Assembly: GCA_947458455.1 (NCBI GenBank)
Contig: CANGYJ010000007.1
Location: forward strand, 186,001-250,000
Reading direction: 5' to 3'
Length of the DNA: 64,000 bases
From: Verrucomicrobiaceae bacterium
GTDB taxonomy: Bacteria; Verrucomicrobiota; Verrucomicrobiia; Verrucomicrobiales; Verrucomicrobiaceae
Shown here piece after piece: positions 54,588 to 63,300 of this stretch. The notes under the pieces were generated by a model. It did no database searches, was not told where the DNA came from, and saw only the letters and a program-made list of their open reading frames with translations. Position 1 is the stretch's first letter; the number at the start of each line of letters is the position of its first letter. A program made the position numbers and the translations under genes.

Positions 54588-54738
54588 GCCCCTCACCTAA
54601 CCTCTCCCCGCAACGACGCATAGAAGCTATCGAATACCTTCAGCGGGGAGAGGGATCTGAGAGCGTACTCCCTCTCCCCGGCGCTGAGCTTGGCAGATTT
54701 CTCGGTGCTGTTCCGGGGTGAGGGCCGGGGTGAGGAGC
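54588..54738. repeat. CCCCTCACC double-hairpin repeat, copy 5
   Basis: GCCCCTCACCTAACCTCTCC at the left, CCGGGGTGAGGAG at the right; internal GCGGGGAGAGGGATCTGAGA and GTACTCCCTCTCCCCGGC. Between the DUF559 pseudogene and the alcohol dehydrogenase gene; the rest of that 297-base gap shows nothing coding. Confidence 0.85.
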
Positions 54739-54815
54739 GATGATGGCTTTAGGCTGACAAAGTCTCGTTGCCTCACTGCACCTTCGATGCTCCATGCTGG
54801 CGACTTACCCCATCC

Positions 54816-55925
54816 ATGAAAGCCCTCGTCCTCACCGCCCCCTGCGAGTTCAACTTCGACACCCAGTTCCCCGAACCCACGCCCGCCGCGGGTGAGGTGC
54901 TGATCCAGGTGAAGGCCTGCGGCATCTGCGGCAGTGACATTCACGGCATGGACGGGCGCAGCGGTCGCCGCCAGATGCCGATCGTGATGGGTCATGAAGC
55001 AGCCGGTGAAATCATCGCGCTGGGCGAAGGCGTGACCGATTGGAAGCTCGGCGAGCGGGTGACCTTTGATTCCACCGAATACTGCGGCGAGTGCGATGAA
55101 TGCCAGTCTGGCTTTGTGAATCTATGCCCGAACCGCAAGGTGCTCGGCGTGTCTCCCGGCACCTACCGCCGTCATGGCTGCTTCGCGGAACGCATCGCCC
55201 TGCCAACGCGCATCCTTTACCGCATCCCGGAGGCGCTTTCGTATGAGAAGGCCGCGTTTGCCGAGCCGGTGAGCATCGCTTTGCACGCCGTGAACCTCGC
55301 GGATGGCGTGGAAGTGGGTGAGGCCTTCACGGAGGCCGAAGAAGGCCATTGCGGCGAAGGCTGCGAATGTCACCCGGAACAAAAAGGCGGCACGGCGGTG
55401 GTCGTGGGCGCAGGATTGATCGGATTGCTCGTCGTTCAGGCGCTCAAGGCTCGTGGCTGGGAGCGGGTGATTGCCGTGGATCTCGATGAGAAGCGTCTCG
55501 AATTGGCCAAAAAGCTCGGCGCGAGCGAGGCCTTCCACGCGAAGCAGGAAAATCTGGCGAACCACATCCGCGAGATTTGCGGCGGTGATGGTGCGGATGC
55601 GAGTTTTGAGGTCGTGGGAGCTGCCGCGCCACTGGATCTCGCCATTCGCAGTGTGTGCAAAGGCGGTCAGGTCATCCTCATTGGCAATTTGCAGCCGAAC
55701 ACGCCTTTCCCGCTGCAAGAAGTCGTCACCCGCCAGCTCACCATCAAGGGCTCCTGCTCCTGTGCTGGCGAGTATCCCGAGGCCATCCGACGCATCGAGG
55801 ACGGTAGCATCCAGGTGGAGCCGCTGCTCAGTGCCTCCGTGCCGCTTTCCGAAGGTGCCGATTGGTTCCAGCGCCTCTATGACAACAAAGAAGGCCTTCT
55901 CAAAGTGGTGCTGAAGCCGGAGTAA
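54816..55925 (+). CDS. Zinc-dependent medium-chain alcohol dehydrogenase
   Basis: 369 residues from ATG 54816 (MKALVLTAPCEFNFD). MDR motifs: KACGICGSDIHGMD, MGHEAAGEIIALGEGV, DSTEYCGECDECQSGFVNLCPN (structural zinc), AFAEPVSIALHAV, VVGAGLIGLLVVQALKARG. Between the domains it has an unusual Cys/His/Glu-rich insert (AEEGHCGEGCECHPEQKGG) about 15 residues long that could bind another metal. Starts an operon with MBOAT and SGNH genes (9-base gap). Substrate unknown; possibly a polyol or sugar alcohol. Confidence 0.9.
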   Translation: MKALVLTAPCEFNFDTQFPEPTPAAGEVLIQVKACGICGSDIHGMDGRSGRRQMPIVMGHEAAGEIIALGEGVTDWKLGERVTFDSTEYCGECDECQSGFVNLCPNRKVLGVSPGTYRRHGCFAERIALPTRILYRIPEALSYEKAAFAEPVSIALHAVNLADGVEVGEAFTEAEEGHCGEGCECHPEQKGGTAVVVGAGLIGLLVVQALKARGWERVIAVDLDEKRLELAKKLGASEAFHAKQENLANHIREICGGDGADASFEVVGAAAPLDLAIRSVCKGGQVILIGNLQPNTPFPLQEVVTRQLTIKGSCSCAGEYPEAIRRIEDGSIQVEPLLSASVPLSEGADWFQRLYDNKEGLLKVVLKPE

Positions 55926-55934
55926 GCCGACGCC

Positions 55935-57383
55935 ATGCTTTTCAACTCAAGCATCTTCCTTTTCGTCTTCTGGCCGGTGACGCTGCTCGTCACCTGGGCC
56001 TTGTCGAAGTGGTGGAAGGTGGCTGTGGCGCAGGGCTTTCTCGTGATCGCCTCGCTGTTTTTCTATGGCTGGTGGAATCCCTCCTACGTGGTGCTGCTGG
56101 CGGGCTCCATCGTGGTGAATTACGGCCTCGGCTGCCTCATGCTCGCCTCGCGTGGAGGCACTCGGACGGCCTGGCTGGCGCTGGGCATCGTGCTGAATCT
56201 CGGCCTGCTGGCCTACTACAAGTATTGGGGCTTCCTTGGCACGAATTTCGGCTCCGGGCCGCCGATGGAAACCATCGTGCTGCCGTTGGCGATCTCGTTT
56301 TTCACCTTCACGCAGATCACCTACCTGGCGGACATCCGCAGCGGGAAGATCGAGAGCAATGGCTTCCTCGATTATGTGCTCTTCGTGGCCTTTTTCCCGC
56401 ATCTCATCGCGGGGCCCATCGTGCATCACCGGCAGTTGATCCCGCAGTTTCGCGAGCCGGAGGCCCTGCGGCCCACGCTGGCAAGCATCGTGCCCGGACT
56501 GGCGCTTTTTATCCTCGGTCTCTCGAAGAAGATGCTGGTGGCGGATTTGTTCGCTCCGTATGCGGATCAGGTGTTCCAGCAGGCGGCCAGCGGCAGCGGC
56601 GTGCCGATGCTCCAGGCCTGGTATGGCATCGCGGCCTACGCGTTGCAGATTTACTTCGATTTCTCCGCCTACTCGGACATGGCGCTGGGCATCGCGATGA
56701 CCTTTCACCTGCGCTTTCCGGTGAATTTCTTCTCGCCTTACAAAGCCGCGAGCGTGATCGATTTCTGGCGGCGCTGGCACATGACGCTTTCACAGTTCCT
56801 GCGGGACTATCTGTATATCCCGATGGGTGGCAGCCGCCATGGTCTGCCACGCATGCTGGCGGCGCTCATGATCACCATGCTCATCGGTGGGCTATGGCAT
56901 GGGGCAAACTGGACCTTCGTCTTCTGGGGTGGGTTGCATGGCCTCTTCCTCATCGTGAACCACCTCTGGCTGCGCTGGCGGATAAAAACGGGTCGAGCAC
57001 CTCTTCCGCGCCCGCTGGGCATGGCGATCACCTTTGTCTGCGTGCTGGTGACGTGGGTCTTCTTCCGCGCCGGTAGCTTTTCGGAGGCATGGTCCTTGCT
57101 GGGTTCGATGATCGGCCTCGGCGGCGGTGGTTCGCCGTTTCCGATCAAGTTTTGGACCGTGGTGTTGATGGTCGCCGGGCTTACGATGGTCTTTCGCGGC
57201 CCGAACACGATGCAAATCATGCGCCACACCCGCCCGGCGATTGACCCTATCGAGGATGATGGCACGCCTCCACGACTCACCTGGGTGCTCGAGCCACGCT
57301 GGGCGTATGTTTGCGGTGCATTGTTTGCCGCCTGCATCATCCGGCTGAACCAGCCTAGCCCGTTCATCTATTTCCAATTCTGA
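55935..57383 (+). CDS. MBOAT family O-acyltransferase
   Basis: 482 residues with about ten membrane spans. AlgI-type motifs: FFYGWWNPSYVVLL, LAYYKYWGFLGTNF, LPLAISFFTFTQITYLADI, FFPHLIAGPIVHHRQLIPQF, YFDFSAYSDMALGIAMTF, FWRRWHMTLSQFLRDYLYIPMGGSR and the catalytic His in GGLWHGANWTFVFWGGLHG. Adds acyl (often acetyl) groups to exported polysaccharide. Followed 2 bases later by an SGNH-like gene, the usual AlgI/AlgJ-like pairing. Confidence 0.93.
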   Translation: MLFNSSIFLFVFWPVTLLVTWALSKWWKVAVAQGFLVIASLFFYGWWNPSYVVLLAGSIVVNYGLGCLMLASRGGTRTAWLALGIVLNLGLLAYYKYWGFLGTNFGSGPPMETIVLPLAISFFTFTQITYLADIRSGKIESNGFLDYVLFVAFFPHLIAGPIVHHRQLIPQFREPEALRPTLASIVPGLALFILGLSKKMLVADLFAPYADQVFQQAASGSGVPMLQAWYGIAAYALQIYFDFSAYSDMALGIAMTFHLRFPVNFFSPYKAASVIDFWRRWHMTLSQFLRDYLYIPMGGSRHGLPRMLAALMITMLIGGLWHGANWTFVFWGGLHGLFLIVNHLWLRWRIKTGRAPLPRPLGMAITFVCVLVTWVFFRAGSFSEAWSLLGSMIGLGGGGSPFPIKFWTVVLMVAGLTMVFRGPNTMQIMRHTRPAIDPIEDDGTPPRLTWVLEPRWAYVCGALFAACIIRLNQPSPFIYFQF

Positions 57384-57385
57384 CG

Positions 57386-58348
57386 ATGACCACGAGCACA
57401 CCCGGCAAGCACCTCCTGCAAATGACCGCCGCCGTCGTGGCGGTCATCGCGCTGATGATTCTCGCCACGCTGCTGATCGATCCCTACCGCGTGTTTGGCA
57501 TCACGAGTTGGAACCAGAAGAACTTCATGCCCAATTCGCGCTACCTGCAAATTGAGGCGCTGAAGACGAGATCGGCCGAAGCCTATGTGATCGGCACCTC
57601 GCGGGTGAATTATTACACGGTCAAAGACTTCCAGGAGCTGACCGGCCTCACCTGTTACAACCTCACCACGCCGAACGGCACACCGCAGGAGAACCTTCTT
57701 GAGCTCCAATGGCTGCTGGCTCGGCAGAAGCCGAAAATGGTCCTCATGGGGCTAGATTATGACATCCAGTTTCTCAACACCCCACTGACGGAGTCCTATC
57801 TTCAAAAGTGGATGCACCCGGAGACCACCGGCACCCCGCTGTGGCGCTTTCGGTTGGAGTACCTGCGCTTCGATGTCGAATCGACCTGGCTCGCTATCAA
57901 ACGAAACTTCTTCGAGCGGAAGGTCACCTACCGCTTCGATGTCGAAACCGGTCACTACAGCCTGCCGAAGCGTGATGATGACATCCGGGATAACTGGCCC
58001 GCCTATGAAGCCGCTCAGTTTCAAGGTCAGCCTCCTGAGAAACGCCGGGCGAACCGCGAGCATGATGACGCCGTGCGCCAGATCGTGGCTCTTCTGAAGA
58101 AACATGGCGTCGAGGCACGCTTCGTCTTCACGCCGATGCATCGCCTCACGCTCGCCACGTTTGACCGGCCTGACTATGAGGCGTGGAAGGCACGGATGCG
58201 CGAGATCTGCGGCACGGTGGCGGATTTTTCCGAAGATCCGGCCATCATGAACCAGAACCGCCTTTTCTATGAACCGGTGCATTTCAGGGCCGAGGCCGGA
58301 CGCATGGTGCTCGAAAAGCTCTTCGCGAAGGAGCCGAAAGCTCCCTGA
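57386..58348 (+). CDS. SGNH-like membrane-anchored protein paired with MBOAT
   Basis: 320 residues. One membrane segment near the N-terminus (LLQMTAAVVAVIALMILATLLIDPYRVFG), then an extracytoplasmic domain with VIGTSRVNYYTVKD (a GTSR nucleophile-type block) and the C-terminal FYEPVHFRAEAGRMVLEKLF, where the His fits the SGNH triad. Likely the acyl-transfer partner of the MBOAT protein. No other alginate genes are in the window. Confidence 0.85.
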   Translation: MTTSTPGKHLLQMTAAVVAVIALMILATLLIDPYRVFGITSWNQKNFMPNSRYLQIEALKTRSAEAYVIGTSRVNYYTVKDFQELTGLTCYNLTTPNGTPQENLLELQWLLARQKPKMVLMGLDYDIQFLNTPLTESYLQKWMHPETTGTPLWRFRLEYLRFDVESTWLAIKRNFFERKVTYRFDVETGHYSLPKRDDDIRDNWPAYEAAQFQGQPPEKRRANREHDDAVRQIVALLKKHGVEARFVFTPMHRLTLATFDRPDYEAWKARMREICGTVADFSEDPAIMNQNRLFYEPVHFRAEAGRMVLEKLFAKEPKAP

Positions 58349-58453
58349 AGCCCATTTTCCTGCCAGAAATCGGCGGCGCGGGGTGTTCTTCTTTCCCCGT
58401 TGACCTGATCCCCGGCCAGCGGCACAGAACCTCCCCCCTTTCGCCCCCGTTTA

Positions 58454-59608
58454 ATGCTGGAGAGACCCATCAGGCTCGAACACACCCACCGCATCCTTTT
58501 CACCAGGGAGGCTTTTCATGTCCGCAACAACGCCGTGCGGGATTTGGTGACGCTCCAGAAGCCGCACAAGCTACCTCGCGTGCTCGTCTTTGTCGATGAA
58601 GCTGTCGCTACCGCGAACCGTGATCTGATCGACGACATCGTGGCCTATGGCGAGGTGCATGCGGATGCCTTCACGCTCGCGGACACGCCCATCACCCTGC
58701 CCGGTGGTGAGGCCTGCAAAAACGATCTCCGCCTCGTCGAGTGCTGCTGGGATGCCATCAATGAAGCCGCGCTGGACCGTCACAGCTACGTCTTCGTCAT
58801 CGGTGGCGGTGCGGTGCTCGATCTGGTCTGCTTCGCCGCTTCCACGGCGCATCGCGGCATTCGTCATGTGCGTTTTCCCACCACCACGCTCTCGCAGGGC
58901 GATGGCGGCGTGGGCGTCAAAAATGGCGTGAACTACTTCGGGAAGAAAAACTGGATCGGCAGCTTCGCCGTGCCCTACGCGGTGGTGAACGACTTCGCCT
59001 TCCTAGAATCCCTCCCCGCTCGCGAACGGCGCAATGGCATCATCGAGGCCATCAAAGTGGCCCTCATCCGCGATGGGGCCTTCTTTGAGCAGATCGAGGC
59101 CATGGCTGCCGATCTCGCTGAGCTGAAGCAGGAGGCTTTGGAGAAGGTCGTTCAACGCAGCGCCGAGCTGCACGTCGAGCACATCGCCACCAGTGGTGAT
59201 CCTTTTGAGCTCGGCTCCGTCCGCCCGCTCGATTTCGGCCACTGGGCCGCGCATAAGCTGGAGCAGATCTCCAAATTCGCCGTCACCCATGGCGAGGCCG
59301 TCGCCATCGGCATCGCCGTCGATCTCGTGTATTCCCGCATGCAGGGCCTTCTCGATGCCGAGACCTGCGAACGCGTGCTGAAGCTCATCGAGAGCATCGG
59401 CTTTGCCACCTACTCGCCGCACCTCATGGAAAACGGCCGCAGTGGCGAGCCCGCCATCCTCGAAGGCCTGGAGGAGTTCCGTGAGCATCTCGGCGGGCAA
59501 TTGACCGTCACGCTCGTGCCGAAAATCGGCGAGAAGATTGAAGTCCATGAGATGAACCGCGTGAAGATCCTCAACGCCGTCGTCGAATTGAGGCAGCGGC
59601 AGTCTTAA
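58454..59608 (+). CDS. eboD: EboD-like sugar phosphate cyclase (3-dehydroquinate synthase family)
   Basis: 384 residues. Belongs to the AroB-type cyclases but matches the EboD branch: DRHSYVFVIGGGAVLDLV, AHRGIRHVRFPTTTLSQGD, GVGVKNGVNYFGKKNWIGSF, IIEAIKVALIRDGAFFEQIE, SGDPFELGSVRPLDFGHW and HGEAVAIGIAVD, with GGEACKND for cofactor binding. NAD- and metal-dependent cyclisation of a sugar phosphate is expected; the ebo product is not firmly established. No eboA, B, C, E or F genes are in the window. Its TAA stop overlaps the convergent stop in TTAA. Confidence 0.85.
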   Translation: MLERPIRLEHTHRILFTREAFHVRNNAVRDLVTLQKPHKLPRVLVFVDEAVATANRDLIDDIVAYGEVHADAFTLADTPITLPGGEACKNDLRLVECCWDAINEAALDRHSYVFVIGGGAVLDLVCFAASTAHRGIRHVRFPTTTLSQGDGGVGVKNGVNYFGKKNWIGSFAVPYAVVNDFAFLESLPARERRNGIIEAIKVALIRDGAFFEQIEAMAADLAELKQEALEKVVQRSAELHVEHIATSGDPFELGSVRPLDFGHWAAHKLEQISKFAVTHGEAVAIGIAVDLVYSRMQGLLDAETCERVLKLIESIGFATYSPHLMENGRSGEPAILEGLEEFREHLGGQLTVTLVPKIGEKIEVHEMNRVKILNAVVELRQRQS

Positions 59609-60102
59609 CTAATCTCAATCGTCCGGCCCACGGCGGCCTCGACGACCTGATGGAGTTCGAAGGTCTGTCTCGCGCCGAGTTTTTGACCCATCTGCGCGGA
59701 GAAATACAGCCCCAGTGCCGCCGCCACCATCGCCCCAAAGATCCACAGGCCCCATGGCGAGTCGCCGATGCACAGCTGACAGGCACCGAGCAGGCCGGAG
59801 AAGAGCCCCACGGAGCCGACGATGAGGTAGCCATACAAAAATGAGGCCCACATGTTCGTGTTCGGCCCGTAAATGCCCGCGAGGGAGGTCTGCCCCTCGT
59901 CCGCATCGAGGCTGATCTGCAATTGAGGCGACCAGTATTGCTGCTCAGCCTCCGGGACGCGGAGGCTCAGATAGCCTGGAAAGCTCTTCACATCGAATTT
60001 CTCGCCATGCCTCTTCAAATCCTCCGCCAACTGCTGCCGCACCGCATCCACCGCCCCCGGCAGATGAATCGAAAATTGAGGCCGGAGGCGAAAACTGCTC
60101 AT
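59605..60102 (-). CDS. Hypothetical two-helix membrane protein
   Basis: 165 residues from ATG 60102 (MSSFRLRPQFSIHLPGAVDAV). The first 90 residues are soluble and beta-rich (KSFPGYLSLRVPEAEQQYWSPQLQISLDAD), followed by two membrane helices (ASFLYGYLIVGSVGLFSGLL; WIFGAMVAAALGLYFSAQM). I do not recognise the family by name; similar proteins with a WSPxL motif seem to occur in Bacteroidota and PVC genomes. The track ORF from 60333 runs into the repeat and is not used. Confidence 0.75.
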   Translation of the reverse strand: MSSFRLRPQFSIHLPGAVDAVRQQLAEDLKRHGEKFDVKSFPGYLSLRVPEAEQQYWSPQLQISLDADEGQTSLAGIYGPNTNMWASFLYGYLIVGSVGLFSGLLGACQLCIGDSPWGLWIFGAMVAAALGLYFSAQMGQKLGARQTFELHQVVEAAVGRTIEIS

Positions 60103-60246
60103 GCGGGCATTTTGCCCAGAAAGCCGGCGCGAAGTCAAGACTCTCGCTGCGGCTTGTCTTGAAGGTTTCACGGCACCTTCGGAATGGATGCAATTGGTCT
60201 CCTTGTCCGCGACAGACCTGCTGCACCACTCTGGATACGATGGTGG

Positions 60247-60330
60247 CCGCAGAGGGGCAGAAGAGCAAAGGGCGCAGAGTCGGTTATTCTTTTTGATCTC
60301 TGCGCACTCTGCCTCTTTGCCCCTCTGCGG
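60247..60330. repeat. CAGAGGGG / CCCCTCTGCGG inverted repeat, copy 2
   Basis: CCGCAGAGGGGCAGAAGAGC and GCCTCTTTGCCCCTCTGCGG are inverted arms with an AT-rich loop; internal GCGCAGAG/CTCTGCGC also pairs. It lies in the gap between the membrane protein and the RND gene, with no gene inside. A partial GCGGGCA unit follows nearby at 60351. Confidence 0.82.
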
Positions 60331-60375
60331 CAAAAACGAATGCCAGAAGGGCGGGCAGGAGTGCCCACCTCACTT

Positions 60376-63300
60376 TTAAGCCGCTGCTTCAGCCTGCGGG
60401 CGGAGGCGGATGAACTGGCCTGCACGGCCGGCGAGGCGGGTGAGGTCATCCAGCACCATGTAGCACATGGGGACGAGGTAGAGGGTGATGACGGTGGCGA
60501 AGAGGCTGCCGTAGCCCATCGCCACAGACATGGGGGTGAGGAACTGGGCGCTGGTGGCCTGGGCGGTGCGGTTGTCGCCAAAAATCCAGACGAGGATCTC
60601 GTGCAGGATGGGCGGCGCTTTGTCGATGGCGGGGCCGAGATTGAAGATGAGCGGCACGAGGCCGACGAAGGTGGTGATCTGCGTGAGGAAGATGGCGCGG
60701 AAGCGGGAGGCGCCGCCCTCGGTGACGGCGTGCGCCATGCTGCCGCCGTCATCGCGGAGTTCATTGATGCGATCGACCAGGACGAGTGTGTCATTCACGA
60801 TCACGCCGGAGACGGCGAGGATGCCGCAGAGGCTCATGAGGCTGAGCGGCATGTCGTGGAAGAGATGACCGAGTGTGGCACCGACGATGCCAAAGGGGAT
60901 CAAGATGAGCACGATGAGCGGCTGGAGGTAGCTCTTCAGCGGGATGGCGATCAGCGCATAAAGGCTGAACAGCACGAGCAGGGAGGAGACCATCAGCGCG
61001 GCCTGGCTTTCCTTTTCGCTGCGGGCTTCGCCTTCGAAATTCCAGCCGATGTGCGCGTGCTGGGCCATGAGTTCTTCGAGGAAGGGCACCAGCGATTCGC
61101 GGACGACACCGGGGTTCGTGGTGGCCTTGTTGACATCGGCGGTGATGTTGAGAGCGCGGCGGCGGTCCACCCGCTTGATGGAGGTGAAGCCCTTGCCCAC
61201 TTTGGCTTCCGCCACGCGGGCGAAGGGGATTTCGAGGCCGTTGGAGGCTCGCACGCGCAGCGTATCGAGCGTGGCGAGGGATTTGCGATCCTCTTTGGGA
61301 TAGCGAAGCATGACTTTGACCTCGTTGCGGCCACGCTGGATGCGCTGGACCTCATCGCCGAAAAAAACGCCACGCACCTGCCGTGCGAGGTCATTGACGG
61401 TGAAGCCGAACTGCTGCGCTTCCGGCTTCAACCGAAGCTGAATCTCGTTTCGACCCGAGTCGAGGCTGTCAGACACATCATACACACCGGCGATGGTGCC
61501 GAGGCGCTCTTTGATCTGCTCGGAAAGGGCAAGCAGTTCATCGGGATTCGTGCCGGTGAGCTGGATGTCGATAGGATCACCACTGCGCATGATTTCAGCG
61601 CGGAAGGTGAGTTCCTCGGCTCCGGGGATGCTTTTGGAGCCGTAGGCTTCTTCGATGCGCTTTCGCCAGTCGGCGGCCATCTCGACGGTGTTGGCCTGCA
61701 TGCTGCGTTCCTCGGGTCCGTAGGTCTCGATGGTCACTTCACCGCGATGACTGCCGCTGCCGCCGGAGGAGCCTCGGGAGCTGCTGGTCATGCCGGTATT
61801 GGAAATGATGCTGCGGATGACTGGCCGGCCATCGGGACCGACGTAGTCTTTGCGCATCTGCTCGGCGAGATCGTAGATTTTGGCGATGTGGCCATCGGTG
61901 GTCTCAAACGGTGTGCCATCGAGCATGCTGAGGCGGCACTCGATGCGCTCGGAGGCCACACGCGGGAAGAAAGTCGTGGGAATGCGGTCGCTGAAGTAGA
62001 TGGCGAAGAGCACGCCGAGACCGCCAAAGACCGCCGCGAGCACGGAGTAGCGAAAATGAATGCAGAAGCGCAGCGAGGGCCGGTAAACCGCCTTCACAAA
62101 GCGATGCAGCAAACCTTCCGAGAAGCGATGCACCGGATCGAGAGCATCCGCCGCCGTGCTGAGAATGGGGAAACGATGCGCGAGATGGCTGGGAAGGATG
62201 AATTTCGTCTCCAGCAGCGCCAGCAGCATCACGCTGATGAAAATGATGGCGATGGGCTGGAACATCACGCCGAAGTCACCAAAGCCCGCCGCCATCGGCG
62301 AGAACGCGGCGATGGTGGTGAGCACACCGAAGGTGATGGGCGCAGCGAGGCGCTGCACACCCTCGATGGCGGCATCCAGCGCCGATCTTCCTTCCTGTTT
62401 AAAAGTATCCACCTGCTCGGCGGTGACGATGGCATCATCCACGACGATGCCGAGAACGAGGATGAAGCCGAAGACCGAGCTCAGATTGATCGAGAGATCG
62501 AACAGCGGCATCAGCGCAAAGGCGCCGAGGAAGCTCATGCACATGCCCACCGCCACCCAGAACACCGCATCGAAGCGCAGAAACAAACCCACGCAGATGA
62601 AGACGAGGATGAGGGAGCTGCGGGCGTTTTGCAGCAGGAGCTGGATGCGGCCCTTCACGATCTTCGAGCGGTCGTTCCAGAACTCCAGCCTCACGCCATC
62701 GGGTAGCTTGCTGCCTTTGGTGAGGATGTAGTCCTTCACGTTTTGGGCGATCTCGATGGCGTTCTGCGATTTCTCCCGCATCACGGTGATGGAGACGCAG
62801 CGTTTGCCATCGAGCCGGGAGATGAGCGGGTTCTCATTGAAGCCATCCGCGATCTTCGCCACCTCGCCGAGCGTGAGCTTCGTGCCATCGGGCCTCGTGA
62901 GGATGACGACGCGGGCGTAATCCGCGCCGCTGTAGGCACGGCCTCGTGTGCGAATGGAAACATCTCCCGCCTCCGTCTGCACGACACCGGCGGGCAGGTC
63001 GATGGCACTGCCACGGATGGCGGCGCTGATTTGATCGAGCGTGAGGCCGTATTTGCGCAGCGTGGCCTCGGGGATCTCAATGCTGATCTCGTAAGGCCGC
63101 ACGCCGCTGAGATTCGCATGCGAGATGCCGGGCAGCGCAGCGATCTCATCGCGAATTTGTTCACCCAGGCGGCGCAGGTCACGCTCGGCCATATCGGCGG
63201 CCAGCATGACGCTGATGACAGAATCGAGGTGGTCATCCTGCTGGATGATGGGCCGCTCGGCGAGGCTGGGGAAGTTCGGGATGGCATCGACGCGGATTTT

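Noticed and set aside
60184-62706. 840-residue forward ORF
   Set aside because: Antisense of the RND permease; composition is Glu/His/Asp-rich as expected from a shadow frame in G+C-rich DNA.
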